This document shows, piece after piece, positions 33,369-42,620 of a stretch of 64,000 nucleotides of DNA (position 1 is the first letter of the stretch; each line of letters opens with the position of its first letter). The notes below the pieces were generated by a model, which was not told the DNA's origin, did no database searches, and saw only the letters and a list, made by a program, of their open reading frames with translations. The stretch covers positions 1 to 64,000 of the forward strand of contig NZ_JAOQJN010000006.1 in NCBI RefSeq assembly GCF_025567085.1, written 5' to 3'. The stretch is from Bovifimicola ammoniilytica (GTDB taxonomy: Bacteria; Bacillota; Clostridia; Lachnospirales; Lachnospiraceae). Made by a program: the position numbers and the translations under genes.

Positions 33369-35484
33369 ATATATAGACAAATTTGATTTCGAATACGATA
33401 TACAGGGAATAGTAAGGTCATTTTATCCGGGCGAGGAAATGTGTACGGATAAGTCAGAACGATTAAATGATGCAAGACTTATATTAGAATGTGATTTTAA
33501 TTCTGAAAGTTTGGAAATTAAACTGTTAGAGAAATTAAATGATACACAATTTAAGCCGGTAACAATTGAAAAGTTCAAGGCAGCAACAGACTTAAATGGT
33601 AAGTATGACCGTAAAGAGACTAAGAATATTCTTAAGAGAAAACTTTATGATATATTGCATAATTATTCGGGGAAAGAATTATTATGGGGAACATTATCAG
33701 GTATTCGTCCTACAAAAATAACTTCGGAATTATTAGAAAATGGAATGTCCGATGAAGAGGCAGTTCATTTTATGAAAGAGAATTATTATCTGTCAGATAT
33801 TAAGGCAAAAGAAAGTGTGAAAATCTCAAGAAATGAACTAAATATTCTTGATGAGATGGATTATAAGAACGGATATAGTCTATATGTTGGCATACCATTT
33901 TGCCCTAGTACATGCTTATATTGTTCATTTACGTCTAATCCGCTTTCAAGATTCAGGAATAAAATTGACAGTTATTTAGATGCAGTCTGCAAGGAAATAG
34001 AGTTTTGTAAAAATGCATTTGCACATAAGAAGATTTCTACTATATATGTTGGTGGAGGGACACCTACGACATTAGAACCTTATCAGTTAGAAAAATTATT
34101 AGGAAAGATAGAAGAATGTTTCGATGTCCGCAAATTATATGAATTTACGGTTGAAGCGGGCAGACCTGACAGTATTACAAGAGAGAAGCTTGCAGTAATT
34201 AAGAAGCATGGAGTTACCAGAATATCTATTAATCCCCAGACCATGAAAGATGAGACACTTAAGATAATAGGAAGACATCATACTGTAGAGCAGTTCATTA
34301 ATGCCTATAAAATGGCAAGAGAAGAGGGATTTGACAACATTAATATGGATTTTATATTAGGACTTCCTGATGAAAATGCAGACGATATAAGATATAATAT
34401 GAAAATGGTTGAGGAGCTTAAACCTGACAGCCTTACGATTCACTCGCTTGCACTTAAGAGGGCAGCAAGACTAAATATTTTCAAGGACAAATATAAGGAT
34501 TATGCATTTGAAAATAGTGAAGAAATTATGGAAATCACTAAAGAAACAGCCAAGAGACTTGATTTAGAACCATATTATCTGTATAGACAGAAGAATATGA
34601 CAGGTAACCTTGAAAATGTTGGATATGCAAGAAAGTCAAGAGAGGGTATATATAATATCCTGATTATGGAAGAGAAACAGACAATCCTTGCAGTAGGTGC
34701 AGGTGCTTCTACGAAAATGGTATTTCCTGACGGAAAGCGTATTGAGAGAATTGAAAATGTCAAAGATGTTGATTTATATATAGAGAAAATTGATGAAATG
34801 ATTGAAAGAAAGAACAGATTTATTCAGGAAAATGAATGTTTCAAAAATGCTTCTGTTGAAGAAGATGATGATATCAATAAAGAAGATGATAATGATATCC
34901 AAAATGCTGCTGATGAAATTATAGACTTTAATATAAATTCTATACCAGAAGCATTGATGCATGGAATATGTGTAAGCAATCTTGCCTATGATATTGGCAA
35001 AGAATTAGGGTTAGATGATAAATATTGTAATATGCTTGCGATGGCAGGTATGGTACACGATATAGGAAAAGTTAAGGTATACGCATATTTATATGGTGGA
35101 GATGATACCTTGAATGTAGAAAAATTAAAATATATAAGGATGCATTCTAAATTAGGATATGATATACTGTCTGAAAAAGGTTTTTCTAATGATGTATTAG
35201 ATGCGGTATTATATCACCATGAGAATTATGATGGCAGCGGCTATCCGGAGAATTTAGCAGGTGAAAATATTCCGTTGTCAGCAAGGATACTAAGAGTCAG
35301 TGATGTATTTGCGGCATTAATATCTAACAGAACATACAGAAAAGCATTTGATTTCAATACGGCAATTGAACTTATGATTGATGAAGTCAAGAATTTTGAC
35401 ATGAAGATATTTCTTGCATTTATGCGAGTAATTCATAATGTTGATATAAATAAAATCACGAGAAAGGAAGATAGAGAAGAATGA
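33355..35484 (+). CDS. HemZ-like radical SAM coproporphyrinogen dehydrogenase fused to an HD-GYP domain
   Basis: 709 residues. About 1-490: HemZ-type protein with an N-terminal region and a radical SAM core (GIPFCPSTCLYCSF near 180, GGGTPTTL, NPQTM, GLPDE). About 495-525: very acidic linker (EEDDDINKEDDNDIQ). About 530-700: HD-GYP domain with HDIGK near 568 and HHENYDGSGYP near 621, motifs of c-di-GMP phosphodiesterases. HemZ alone is normally about 490 residues, so the C-terminal domain is an added module. The frame is continuous with no sign of a frameshift. AGGAAAAGG precedes the ATG; ATGA overlap with hisS. Confidence 0.88.
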   Translation: MIFIKYIDKFDFEYDIQGIVRSFYPGEEMCTDKSERLNDARLILECDFNSESLEIKLLEKLNDTQFKPVTIEKFKAATDLNGKYDRKETKNILKRKLYDILHNYSGKELLWGTLSGIRPTKITSELLENGMSDEEAVHFMKENYYLSDIKAKESVKISRNELNILDEMDYKNGYSLYVGIPFCPSTCLYCSFTSNPLSRFRNKIDSYLDAVCKEIEFCKNAFAHKKISTIYVGGGTPTTLEPYQLEKLLGKIEECFDVRKLYEFTVEAGRPDSITREKLAVIKKHGVTRISINPQTMKDETLKIIGRHHTVEQFINAYKMAREEGFDNINMDFILGLPDENADDIRYNMKMVEELKPDSLTIHSLALKRAARLNIFKDKYKDYAFENSEEIMEITKETAKRLDLEPYYLYRQKNMTGNLENVGYARKSREGIYNILIMEEKQTILAVGAGASTKMVFPDGKRIERIENVKDVDLYIEKIDEMIERKNRFIQENECFKNASVEEDDDINKEDDNDIQNAADEIIDFNINSIPEALMHGICVSNLAYDIGKELGLDDKYCNMLAMAGMVHDIGKVKVYAYLYGGDDTLNVEKLKYIRMHSKLGYDILSEKGFSNDVLDAVLYHHENYDGSGYPENLAGENIPLSARILRVSDVFAALISNRTYRKAFDFNTAIELMIDEVKNFDMKIFLAFMRVIHNVDINKITRKEDREE

Positions 35485-36740
35485 TTACACAGGCACCAAG
35501 AGGTACACAGGATTGGTACGGAGAGAGTATGCATGAGCGTACCGTAATTGAAAAAATATGTAGAGATGTAGCTAAAAGATATAATATTAAAGAGATAATT
35601 ACACCTGTATTTGAACATACAGTATTATTCCAGAGAGGCGTTGGAGAGACAACTGACGTAGTACAGAAAGAAATGTATACATTTGTTGATAAAGGCGACA
35701 GAAGCATAACTCTTAAACCAGAAGGGACAGCAGGTGCAATAAGAGCATATCTTGAACATAATATGTATGCTGAACCTGCACCAACTAAGTTATTCTATGT
35801 AACACCTGCATTCAGATATGAGAAGCCACAGAGTGGACGTCTTAGACAGCATCACCAGTTTGGTGTAGAAATAGTAGGCTCGAAGAGTCCTATGGTAGAA
35901 GTTGAACTTATATCACTCGTATCGACAATTATAAGAGAATTAGGATTGAAAGATGCAAAATTACACATTAACAGTATCGGTTGTGCTAATTGCAGAAAGA
36001 CATATAATGAAGCATTACTTGCATATTTAAAACAGCATGAGGATTGCCTGTGTGAAACATGTAGAGAGAGAATGGTCAAGAATCCTTTAAGAGTAATTGA
36101 CTGTAAAGTAGAAACATGTAAGAAGATTGTTGCCGATGCACCAAGAACAATTGATTATCTTGATGATGAATGTAAGGCACATTTTGAAGAATTACAGTCT
36201 ATACTTACAGCACTTAATATTCCATATGAAATCGATACAGGAATAGTAAGAGGACTTGATTATTATACTAAGACAGTATTTGAGTTCGTTAATTCAGAAG
36301 GCTTTACATTATGTGGCGGCGGAAGATATGACGGACTTGTTCATGAAATAGATGAGAAACAGGATATACCATCGGCAGGCTTTGGCATGGGTATCGAGAG
36401 AATCAGATATTTTCTTGATAAAGAGGGTGTTACGCTTGAACCTGAAGAACCAGTTGCATTATATGTAGGTATTCTTGGTAAAGAAGCTAAGGCTAAGGCA
36501 TATAGTATTGTTAATAATCTTAGAAACAGTGGAATTGTTGTAGAAACAGATTATATGGACAGAAGTGTTAAAGCACAGATGAAATATGCTAATAAGATAG
36601 GTGCTAAATACACAGTCATTATCGGCGAAAATGAGATAAATGAAAACAGTGCTAATGTTAAATGTATGGAAGATGGAGAACAGACAAATATTTCGCTTGA
36701 CGAAATTGCAAATTTCATAAAAAGAAAGGAAGAAAAATAA
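35481..36740 (+). CDS. hisS: Histidyl-tRNA synthetase
   Basis: 419 residues, class II synthetase: APRGTQDWYG start, motif 2 PAFRYEKPQSGRLRQHHQFG, histidine-binding VRGLDYYTKTVFEF, motif 3 GFGMGIERI, and a C-terminal anticodon-binding domain. Starts within the hemZ stop (ATGA). Confidence 0.96.
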   Translation: MITQAPRGTQDWYGESMHERTVIEKICRDVAKRYNIKEIITPVFEHTVLFQRGVGETTDVVQKEMYTFVDKGDRSITLKPEGTAGAIRAYLEHNMYAEPAPTKLFYVTPAFRYEKPQSGRLRQHHQFGVEIVGSKSPMVEVELISLVSTIIRELGLKDAKLHINSIGCANCRKTYNEALLAYLKQHEDCLCETCRERMVKNPLRVIDCKVETCKKIVADAPRTIDYLDDECKAHFEELQSILTALNIPYEIDTGIVRGLDYYTKTVFEFVNSEGFTLCGGGRYDGLVHEIDEKQDIPSAGFGMGIERIRYFLDKEGVTLEPEEPVALYVGILGKEAKAKAYSIVNNLRNSGIVVETDYMDRSVKAQMKYANKIGAKYTVIIGENEINENSANVKCMEDGEQTNISLDEIANFIKRKEEK

Positions 36741-36741
36741 A

Positions 36742-38550
36742 ATGGCTGAGTCAATGAAAGGACTTAAAAGAAGTCACAGATGTACAGAATTATCTGAAAA
36801 AAATATAGGCGAAACAGTTACAGTAATGGGCTGGGCTGCTAAGAGAAGAAATCTAGGAAGTCTTATATTCGTAGATTTAAGAGACCGTTCAGGTATTTTG
36901 CAAATTGTATTTGATGAAAATGATGTTAAGGCTGAGGGCTTTGCTAAGGCAGAGACAATAAGAAGCGAATATGTAATAGCAGTAGAGGGAAGAGTTGAGA
37001 AACGTGGTGGTGCAGTTAATGAGAATCTTGCAACAGGTAAGATTGAAATAAGAGCAACATCATTAAGAATACTCTCAGAATCACTTACACCACCATTTCC
37101 AATTGAAGATGGTCTGACTGTTAAAGATGAATTAAGATTAAAATACAGATATCTTGATTTAAGAAGACCTCATATACAGAAAAATCTTATCTTAAGAAGT
37201 AAGGTTACAACATTAGTACGTTCATTTATGGCAGAAGAAGGCTTCTTAGAGATAGAGACACCTATACTTACTAAGAGTACACCTGAGGGAGCAAGAGATT
37301 ATCTTGTGCCTAGCCGTATTCACCCTGGTAATTTCTATGCATTACCACAGTCACCACAGTTATTTAAACAGTTATTAATGTGCTCAGGCTATGACAGATA
37401 TTTACAGATTGCTAAATGTTTCAGAGATGAAGATTTAAGAGCGGACAGACAGCCTGAATTCACACAGATAGATATGGAATTATCATTTGTAGATATTGAT
37501 GATGTTATAGATGTAAATGAAAGACTTTTAGCAAAATTATGGAAAGAAATCTTAGGTGTAGAGATTAAGATACCATTTAAGAGAATGACATGGCAGGAAG
37601 CAATGGACAGATTCGGTTCAGACAAGCCTGATACGAGATTTGGTTTTGAACTTAAAGATATCTCAGATGTTGTTAAAGACTGTGGATTTTCAGTATTTAC
37701 AAGTGCATTGGAAAATGGCGGTTCTGTTCGTGGTATCAATGCTAATGGTCAGGGATCAATGCCAAGAAAGAAGATAGATGCATTAGTTGAATTTGCAAAA
37801 GGTTATGGTGCAAAAGGTCTTGCTTATCTTGCAATCAATGAAGATGGAACATATAAGTCATCATTTGCTAAATTTATGACAGAGGAAGAATTAGCCGCCA
37901 TCGTTGATAGAATGGAGGGTAAACCTGGAGATTTACTCTTATTTGCAGCAGATAAGAATAAGATAGTTTATGCCGTACTTGGTGCATTAAGATGTGAAAT
38001 TGCTGATAAATTAGGTTTGCTTGATAAAGACACATATAACTTCTTATGGATTACAGAATTCCCATTATTTGAGTATTCTGATGAAGAAGAAAGATATGTT
38101 GCAATGCATCACCCATTCACAATGCCAATGGAAGAGGACATTGATTTAGTAGAAACAGATCCGGGTAAAGCAAGAGCTAAAGCATATGATATCGTACTTA
38201 ATGGTACAGAGCTGGGTGGTGGTAGTGTAAGAATACATCAGGATGATATTCAGGAAATGATGTTCAGAGCATTAGGGTTCACTACAGAAGAAGCATATGA
38301 GAAATTCGGTTTCCTCTTAAATGCATTCAAATATGGTGTTCCACCACACGCAGGTCTTGCATTTGGTCTTGACAGACTTATAATGCATATGGCTAAGGAA
38401 GATAATATTCGTGACGTAATCGCATTTCCAAAGGTTAAAGATGCATCTTGTCTCTTAACTGATGCACCTAATGTAGTTGACCAGAAGCAGTTAGACGAAT
38501 TATATATTGCAAGCACATATAAGGAAGATAAAGATAAAGAAGCTGAATAA
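36742..38550 (+). CDS. aspS: Aspartyl-tRNA synthetase
   Basis: 602 residues, the bacterial-type length: N-terminal OB fold (VTVMGWAAKRRNLGSLIFVDLRD), class II motifs (FRDEDLRADRQPEFTQID), a GAD insertion domain and the C-terminal GLAFGLDRLIMHM motif. One base after hisS, with AAGGA in the hisS end, giving the common hisS-aspS pair. Confidence 0.96.
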   Translation: MAESMKGLKRSHRCTELSEKNIGETVTVMGWAAKRRNLGSLIFVDLRDRSGILQIVFDENDVKAEGFAKAETIRSEYVIAVEGRVEKRGGAVNENLATGKIEIRATSLRILSESLTPPFPIEDGLTVKDELRLKYRYLDLRRPHIQKNLILRSKVTTLVRSFMAEEGFLEIETPILTKSTPEGARDYLVPSRIHPGNFYALPQSPQLFKQLLMCSGYDRYLQIAKCFRDEDLRADRQPEFTQIDMELSFVDIDDVIDVNERLLAKLWKEILGVEIKIPFKRMTWQEAMDRFGSDKPDTRFGFELKDISDVVKDCGFSVFTSALENGGSVRGINANGQGSMPRKKIDALVEFAKGYGAKGLAYLAINEDGTYKSSFAKFMTEEELAAIVDRMEGKPGDLLLFAADKNKIVYAVLGALRCEIADKLGLLDKDTYNFLWITEFPLFEYSDEEERYVAMHHPFTMPMEEDIDLVETDPGKARAKAYDIVLNGTELGGGSVRIHQDDIQEMMFRALGFTTEEAYEKFGFLLNAFKYGVPPHAGLAFGLDRLIMHMAKEDNIRDVIAFPKVKDASCLLTDAPNVVDQKQLDELYIASTYKEDKDKEAE

Positions 38551-38553
38551 GAA

Positions 38554-39390
38554 ATGAAGAAATTTATATTAATATATCTGATAGTGATTAATATCATTGC
38601 ATTTGCAATGATGGGAATTGACAAAAGTAAAGCTATTAAGAGAAGATGGCGTATTCCGGAAAAATCGTTATTTCTTTCAGCTATATTAGGTGGAAGCATC
38701 GGAGCAATTGCAGGAATGCAGTTATTCAGACATAAGACAAAGCACACTAAATTCGTCATAGGTATGCCTGCGATATTAATATTACAGATTGTGATAATTG
38801 TGGCTGTATCTACGACAGGTTGTGGAAAGAGCAGCAATAATAATGGCAGTTCTGTGGATAAAACAGTATATGAGATTAGTGGTGATGGCTCATTTATGCC
38901 GACAGGTTTCAGTCTGGCTGGTGAAAGTTTTGAATTACCATGTACACTTGATGATTTTGCGAAGATTAATTATGTGGTAAATGCGGACTTAGGTGTATTT
39001 GATATATCAGATTTACAACCCGAAGAGGACGAGAGAATGATTCAGCTTATTGAGAATTATGATACTATAAATGTCTATCTTAAGAATGACAGTGATACGG
39101 TTAAAAGTATACAGGAATGTCAGGTATATGGACTAAGAATTGCAGATAATGTGTCAGACAATACGAAAACAGATGATAAATCAGGGAATTCCGGCTACAG
39201 AGATTTTAAACTTTCTAACGGAATAGGATTAGGCATACCATTTGAGGCAGTAATAGAGTTCTATAAAGACAGGGAATGTGAAGTTGACAATGGAGAATTT
39301 CCAGAGTTATCTTATACTGAAAATGGAATGACTATTACTTATGATGGATTAGACGGCGTAGTTAAGGGAATTTCAATCATTCCGTCTTAG
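38554..39390 (+). CDS. DUF1294 membrane protein with an additional C-terminal extracytoplasmic region
   Basis: 278 residues. About 1-88: complete DUF1294 with several hydrophobic helices (IDKSKAIKRRWRIPEKSLF, LGGSIGAIAGMQLFRHKTKH). The last helix ends VAVSTTGCGKSSNNNG, which looks like a lipobox followed by a linker. About 105-278 is hydrophilic with no domain I recognise. DUF1294 proteins are usually under 100 residues, so this is a fusion. Four bases after aspS, little ribosome binding site; overlaps the convergent gene by 18 bases. Confidence 0.7.
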   Translation: MKKFILIYLIVINIIAFAMMGIDKSKAIKRRWRIPEKSLFLSAILGGSIGAIAGMQLFRHKTKHTKFVIGMPAILILQIVIIVAVSTTGCGKSSNNNGSSVDKTVYEISGDGSFMPTGFSLAGESFELPCTLDDFAKINYVVNADLGVFDISDLQPEEDERMIQLIENYDTINVYLKNDSDTVKSIQECQVYGLRIADNVSDNTKTDDKSGNSGYRDFKLSNGIGLGIPFEAVIEFYKDRECEVDNGEFPELSYTENGMTITYDGLDGVVKGISIIPS

Positions 39391-39816
39391 ATGCCAGCCT
39401 AACAATAATAATTTTTCATATAACAGACCTACAGTAAACCATGCAGGGGCATAATCCAGACGGATTATGCCTTTTATATTATATTTGGCTTTGCTATAAT
39501 CCCAAGGACAAATATTATGCTTTTTAAGATTTAATCCACTTACATATTCAACTACAAAGATTAATCCTGTATATATACAGCCACGAAAAAAGAAATTAAG
39601 ATTCTTAATTAATTTACTGATAGGTTTAATTAAAAAAGCCATACCATAAATTGGAAACATAATAAGTGACGTATTACAAGATAATTTTTTATCGTTATTT
39701 AGAAAGTTAATCATACCTGTCCATACTACCTCTAAACACCAGCCGGTAATTCCGCATTTAATAAAATCACTTTCATTTTCATATACTTTATTTAGAATTT
39801 TGGTATTATTCTTCAT
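39373..39816 (-). CDS. Putative ABC-transporter type IV (PF06541-like) membrane protein
   Basis: 147 residues from the ATG at 39816, which has GGAG 8 bases upstream; an ATG at 39828 would overlap that site. Hydrophobic segments and the family hallmarks GWCLEVVW and CPWDYSKAKYNIKG are visible. Function unknown. Convergent with, and overlapping, the DUF1294 gene. Confidence 0.75.
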   Translation of the reverse strand: MKNNTKILNKVYENESDFIKCGITGWCLEVVWTGMINFLNNDKKLSCNTSLIMFPIYGMAFLIKPISKLIKNLNFFFRGCIYTGLIFVVEYVSGLNLKKHNICPWDYSKAKYNIKGIIRLDYAPAWFTVGLLYEKLLLLGWHLRRND

Positions 39817-39829
39817 ACTAATCTCCATT

Positions 39830-39850
39830 CCGCAGACGTACTTGCCGGAG
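39830..39850 (-). repeat. Possible remnant of the four-hairpin element (fourth stem only)
   Basis: Read on the minus strand: CTCCGGCAAGTACGTCTGCGG, directly followed by AATGGAGATTAGT and the ATG of the 39373-39816 gene. This matches the end of copy E in front of ilvD. The upstream hairpins are absent. Confidence 0.5.
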
Positions 39851-39951
39851 AAATCCGCTCATATATTTTTAAGAACAAAATATTTACTATGGTAAAAGTA
39901 TGGATTATTTTAGAAAGTTTATACCTTATATTTGTATACATTTGATATTTA

Positions 39952-40473
39952 AAACTCAAACTTAGCACATATATAATAGAATCAAATCATCTGTATTAAG
40001 CGAATTTGCATATATAAATATCGAAACTTTTGTAAGAATTGCTAATTTGTAGATATCTTTTTCGGCTCTTTTGATTATTTGAGTTCATTCAATGCCATAC
40101 ACTTAAACCGATTTGTCCGTCTATGCCACACACTTGATTTATGACGTATCGTGTGCAAGTTATATGCCGTCAGATGCAAATGGTCGGTGCAGTAAATCAC
40201 CGTTCAAGCGAAGCGCGTTTGATTAGCTGCACCGTAATAGACTTTGCAGATGACGGCATTTACTTGCACTAGATAAAGGAATTATGAAAGCGTGTGTCAT
40301 AGACGGACATCTCGGCTTAAGTGTATGTCTGTTGAATGTACACAAAATTTGAGCCGAAAAAAGATATCTTACAAATTTACACAATTCTTACAAGGTATTT
40401 CGATATTTATATCTGTCAAATTTACTTTAACAGATGGATAATGCTACATATATATGTGCTAAGTTTGAGTTTG
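39952..40473. repeat. 522-bp imperfect inverted repeat (giant hairpin) upstream of tgt
   Basis: The outermost 22 or so bases (AAACTCAAACTTAGCACAT from 39952) are the reverse complement of the last (ATGTGCTAAGTTTGAGTTT to 40473). Moving inward, matching arm pairs continue: ATAAATATCGAAA, GTAAGAATTG, GATATCTTTTTCGGCTC, ATACACTTAA, GTCCGTCTATG-CACAC, ATGCCGTCA-TGCAAA, GGTGCAG, ending in an apex near 40212 (CAAGCG-AAG-CGCGTTTG). Arms are about 260 bases with regular internal mismatches. No convincing gene lies inside. Confidence 0.9.
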
Positions 40474-40600
40474 AAATCTAAAAAACCTATAAAATCTAAA
40501 GTGGCAACTTGCAATAGATTAAGAAATAAGATATACTATCAACTGTGTGTTCAGAAAATGAACAAAGTATAATGTGCTATGAAAATAGAACGGAGAAATT

Positions 40601-41749
40601 ATGAGTAAGAATTACAAATTAATAAATATGGATGGAAAGGCTAAACGTGGAGAGTTTACTACCGTTCATGGCGTGATACAGACACCTGTATTTATGAATG
40701 TAGGAACAGCGGCAGCTATTAAAGGCGCTGTATCTACAATGGATTTACAACAGATAAAGACTCAGGTAGAATTGTCTAATACATATCATCTTCATGTGAG
40801 ACCGGGAGATGATGTGGTTAAGAAGATGGGTGGCCTGCATAAATTTATGGTATGGGATAAACCTATTCTTACTGATTCGGGTGGTTTTCAGGTATTCTCA
40901 CTTGCAGGTTTAAGAAAGATTAAGGAAGAGGGTGTATATTTTAACTCTCATGTAGATGGCCGTAAGATTTTTATGGGACCTGAACAGAGTATGCAGATAC
41001 AGTCTAATTTAGCTTCTACAATTGCTATGGCATTTGATGAATGTGCACCAAGTACCGCTGATGAGAAATATATAAGAAATTCAGTAGAGAGAACTACAAG
41101 ATGGCTTAAGCGTTGCAAAGAAGAGATGAAAAGACTTAACAGCCTTGATGATACCATTAATAAACATCAAATGCTATTCGGAATAAATCAGGGTGGTGTC
41201 TTTGAAAATATTCGAAAAGAACATGCAGATATTATTTCAGAACTTGATTTGGACGGATATGCAGTAGGTGGTCTCGCAGTAGGTGAAACGCATGAAGAGA
41301 TGTATAGAATATTAGATGAAGTAGTACCACATCTTCCTACAGATAAGCCAACATATCTGATGGGTGTGGGCACTCCGGCTAATATATTAGAGGCAGTTGA
41401 CAGAGGTATTGACTTCTTTGATTGTGTATACCCAAGCAGAAACGGAAGACATGGACATGTATATACTAACAGAGGTAAGATTAATCTGTTTAATGCTAAA
41501 TATGAATTAGACTCAAAACCTATTGAAGAGGGCTGCGATTGTCCGGCCTGCAGAACTTATAGCAGAGCATATATAAGACATTTACTTAAAGCTAAGGAAA
41601 TGCTTGGAATGAGATTATGCGTACTTCATAATCTGTATTTCTATAATACAATGATGGAAGAGATAAGAGATGCTATCGAGAATAACCGATATAAAGAATA
41701 TAAGAAGCAGAAATTAGAGGGCTTTTTAGAAAATGATAATAACAAATAG
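40601..41749 (+). CDS. tgt: Queuine/preQ1 tRNA-ribosyltransferase
   Basis: 382 residues. Inserts preQ1 at the wobble position of GUN-anticodon tRNAs. Catalytic Asp regions (LTDSGGFQVFSL and DRGIDFFDCVYPSRNGRHG), GGLAVGE, and the zinc site CDCPACRTYSRAYIRHLLKA are present. GGAGA before the ATG. Followed by yajC, a common gene order. Confidence 0.96.
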   Translation: MSKNYKLINMDGKAKRGEFTTVHGVIQTPVFMNVGTAAAIKGAVSTMDLQQIKTQVELSNTYHLHVRPGDDVVKKMGGLHKFMVWDKPILTDSGGFQVFSLAGLRKIKEEGVYFNSHVDGRKIFMGPEQSMQIQSNLASTIAMAFDECAPSTADEKYIRNSVERTTRWLKRCKEEMKRLNSLDDTINKHQMLFGINQGGVFENIRKEHADIISELDLDGYAVGGLAVGETHEEMYRILDEVVPHLPTDKPTYLMGVGTPANILEAVDRGIDFFDCVYPSRNGRHGHVYTNRGKINLFNAKYELDSKPIEEGCDCPACRTYSRAYIRHLLKAKEMLGMRLCVLHNLYFYNTMMEEIRDAIENNRYKEYKKQKLEGFLENDNNK

Positions 41750-41773
41750 AAATTATTTTAGGAGGAATTATTT

Positions 41774-42109
41774 ATGAACACAGCATTAGCAATGTTAGCA
41801 GCAGAGAAAACAGCTTCGGCAGGACAGGGAATCGTTATGATTCTTGGATATGTAATCGTATTTGGTGCATTTATCTATTTCTTAATGATAAGACCACAGA
41901 AGAAACAGCAGGCACAGATGAATACATTATTATCATCATTAGAGATTGGTGACAGTGTATTAACAACAAGTGGTTTCTATGGTGTTGTAATAGATATTAA
42001 TGATGATGTGGTTATCGTAGAATTCGGTAATAACAAGAACTGCAGAATACCAATGCAGAAAGCTGCAATCGTTGATGTAGAAAAAGCAGCAGATGGTATT
42101 GAAAAATAA
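41774..42109 (+). CDS. yajC: Preprotein translocase subunit YajC
   Basis: 111 residues: one membrane helix (IVMILGYVIVFGAFIYFLMI), the conserved RPQKKQQAQM segment and a small soluble domain (GDSVLTTSGFYGVV, VIVEFGNNKNCRIP). Accessory subunit of the Sec translocon. GGAGGA before the ATG, 24 bases after tgt. The secD/secF genes that often follow are replaced here by the riboflavin operon. Confidence 0.93.
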   Translation: MNTALAMLAAEKTASAGQGIVMILGYVIVFGAFIYFLMIRPQKKQQAQMNTLLSSLEIGDSVLTTSGFYGVVIDINDDVVIVEFGNNKNCRIPMQKAAIVDVEKAADGIEK

Positions 42110-42251
42110 AAACAAATGTATTATAATCCTAGATGGTTGATAAATGACTTATTGCAGTTGTTATTTATAGCAGGCATTTAGAAACTACAGAAAATATAAT
42201 AGATTTATATTTATGTAGAAATATTTATATTAAAATTTATATGAGATATGA

Positions 42252-42383
42252 AGTCTTCAGGGCATGGTGAGATTCCATACCGGCGGTAAAGCCCGCGAGC
42301 TGATACATTTACGTAGAAGCATGATTCGGTGAGACAATTGTTAATTCCGAAGCCGACAGTAAAGTCTGGATGAGAGAAGAACT
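42252..42383 (+). promoter_or_regulatory. FMN riboswitch (RFN element)
   Basis: Canonical core: TCTTCAGGGCATGGTGAGATTCC start, ACCGGCGGTAAAGCCCGCGAGC, GATTCGGTGAGA, CCGAAGCCGACAGTAAAGTCTGGATG and GAGAAGAAC end; AGTCTTC pairs with GAAGAACT to close P1. Upstream of ribD, so FMN should switch off the riboflavin operon. A possible -10 box (TATAAT, 42195) lies before it without a clear -35. Confidence 0.96.
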
Positions 42384-42412
42384 TAATATATGCAGGTAAT
42401 GTGATACTAAGT

Positions 42413-42459
42413 ACCCCTGATGACTAGGCAGTTTATAGCTATTAGTTGTCAGGGGTTTT
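42413..42459 (+). terminator. Terminator of the FMN riboswitch
   Basis: ACCCCTGA / TCAGGGGT stem (with inner ACTA / TAGT) followed by TTTTG, 30 bases behind the aptamer and about 160 bases before ribD. Confidence 0.85.
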
Positions 42460-42620
42460 GCTTTGTGCACACATTTTTCTATAAGGAAATGTCATGTAAA
42501 GTGATGTAATGACGTACAGTCATATAAAAGTAGTGCAGAAAAAGTGGCACAGAAAAGGCAGTGTATAATATCGCAATCGATATTTACAGATATGTATTTA
42601 AACGGATAAGGAGGATTGCA

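Noticed and set aside
40336..40572. Open frame of 78 codons on the plus strand
   Set aside because: It lies in the right arm of the giant inverted repeat, has no ribosome binding site and reads like chance translation; the palindrome explains the sequence better.
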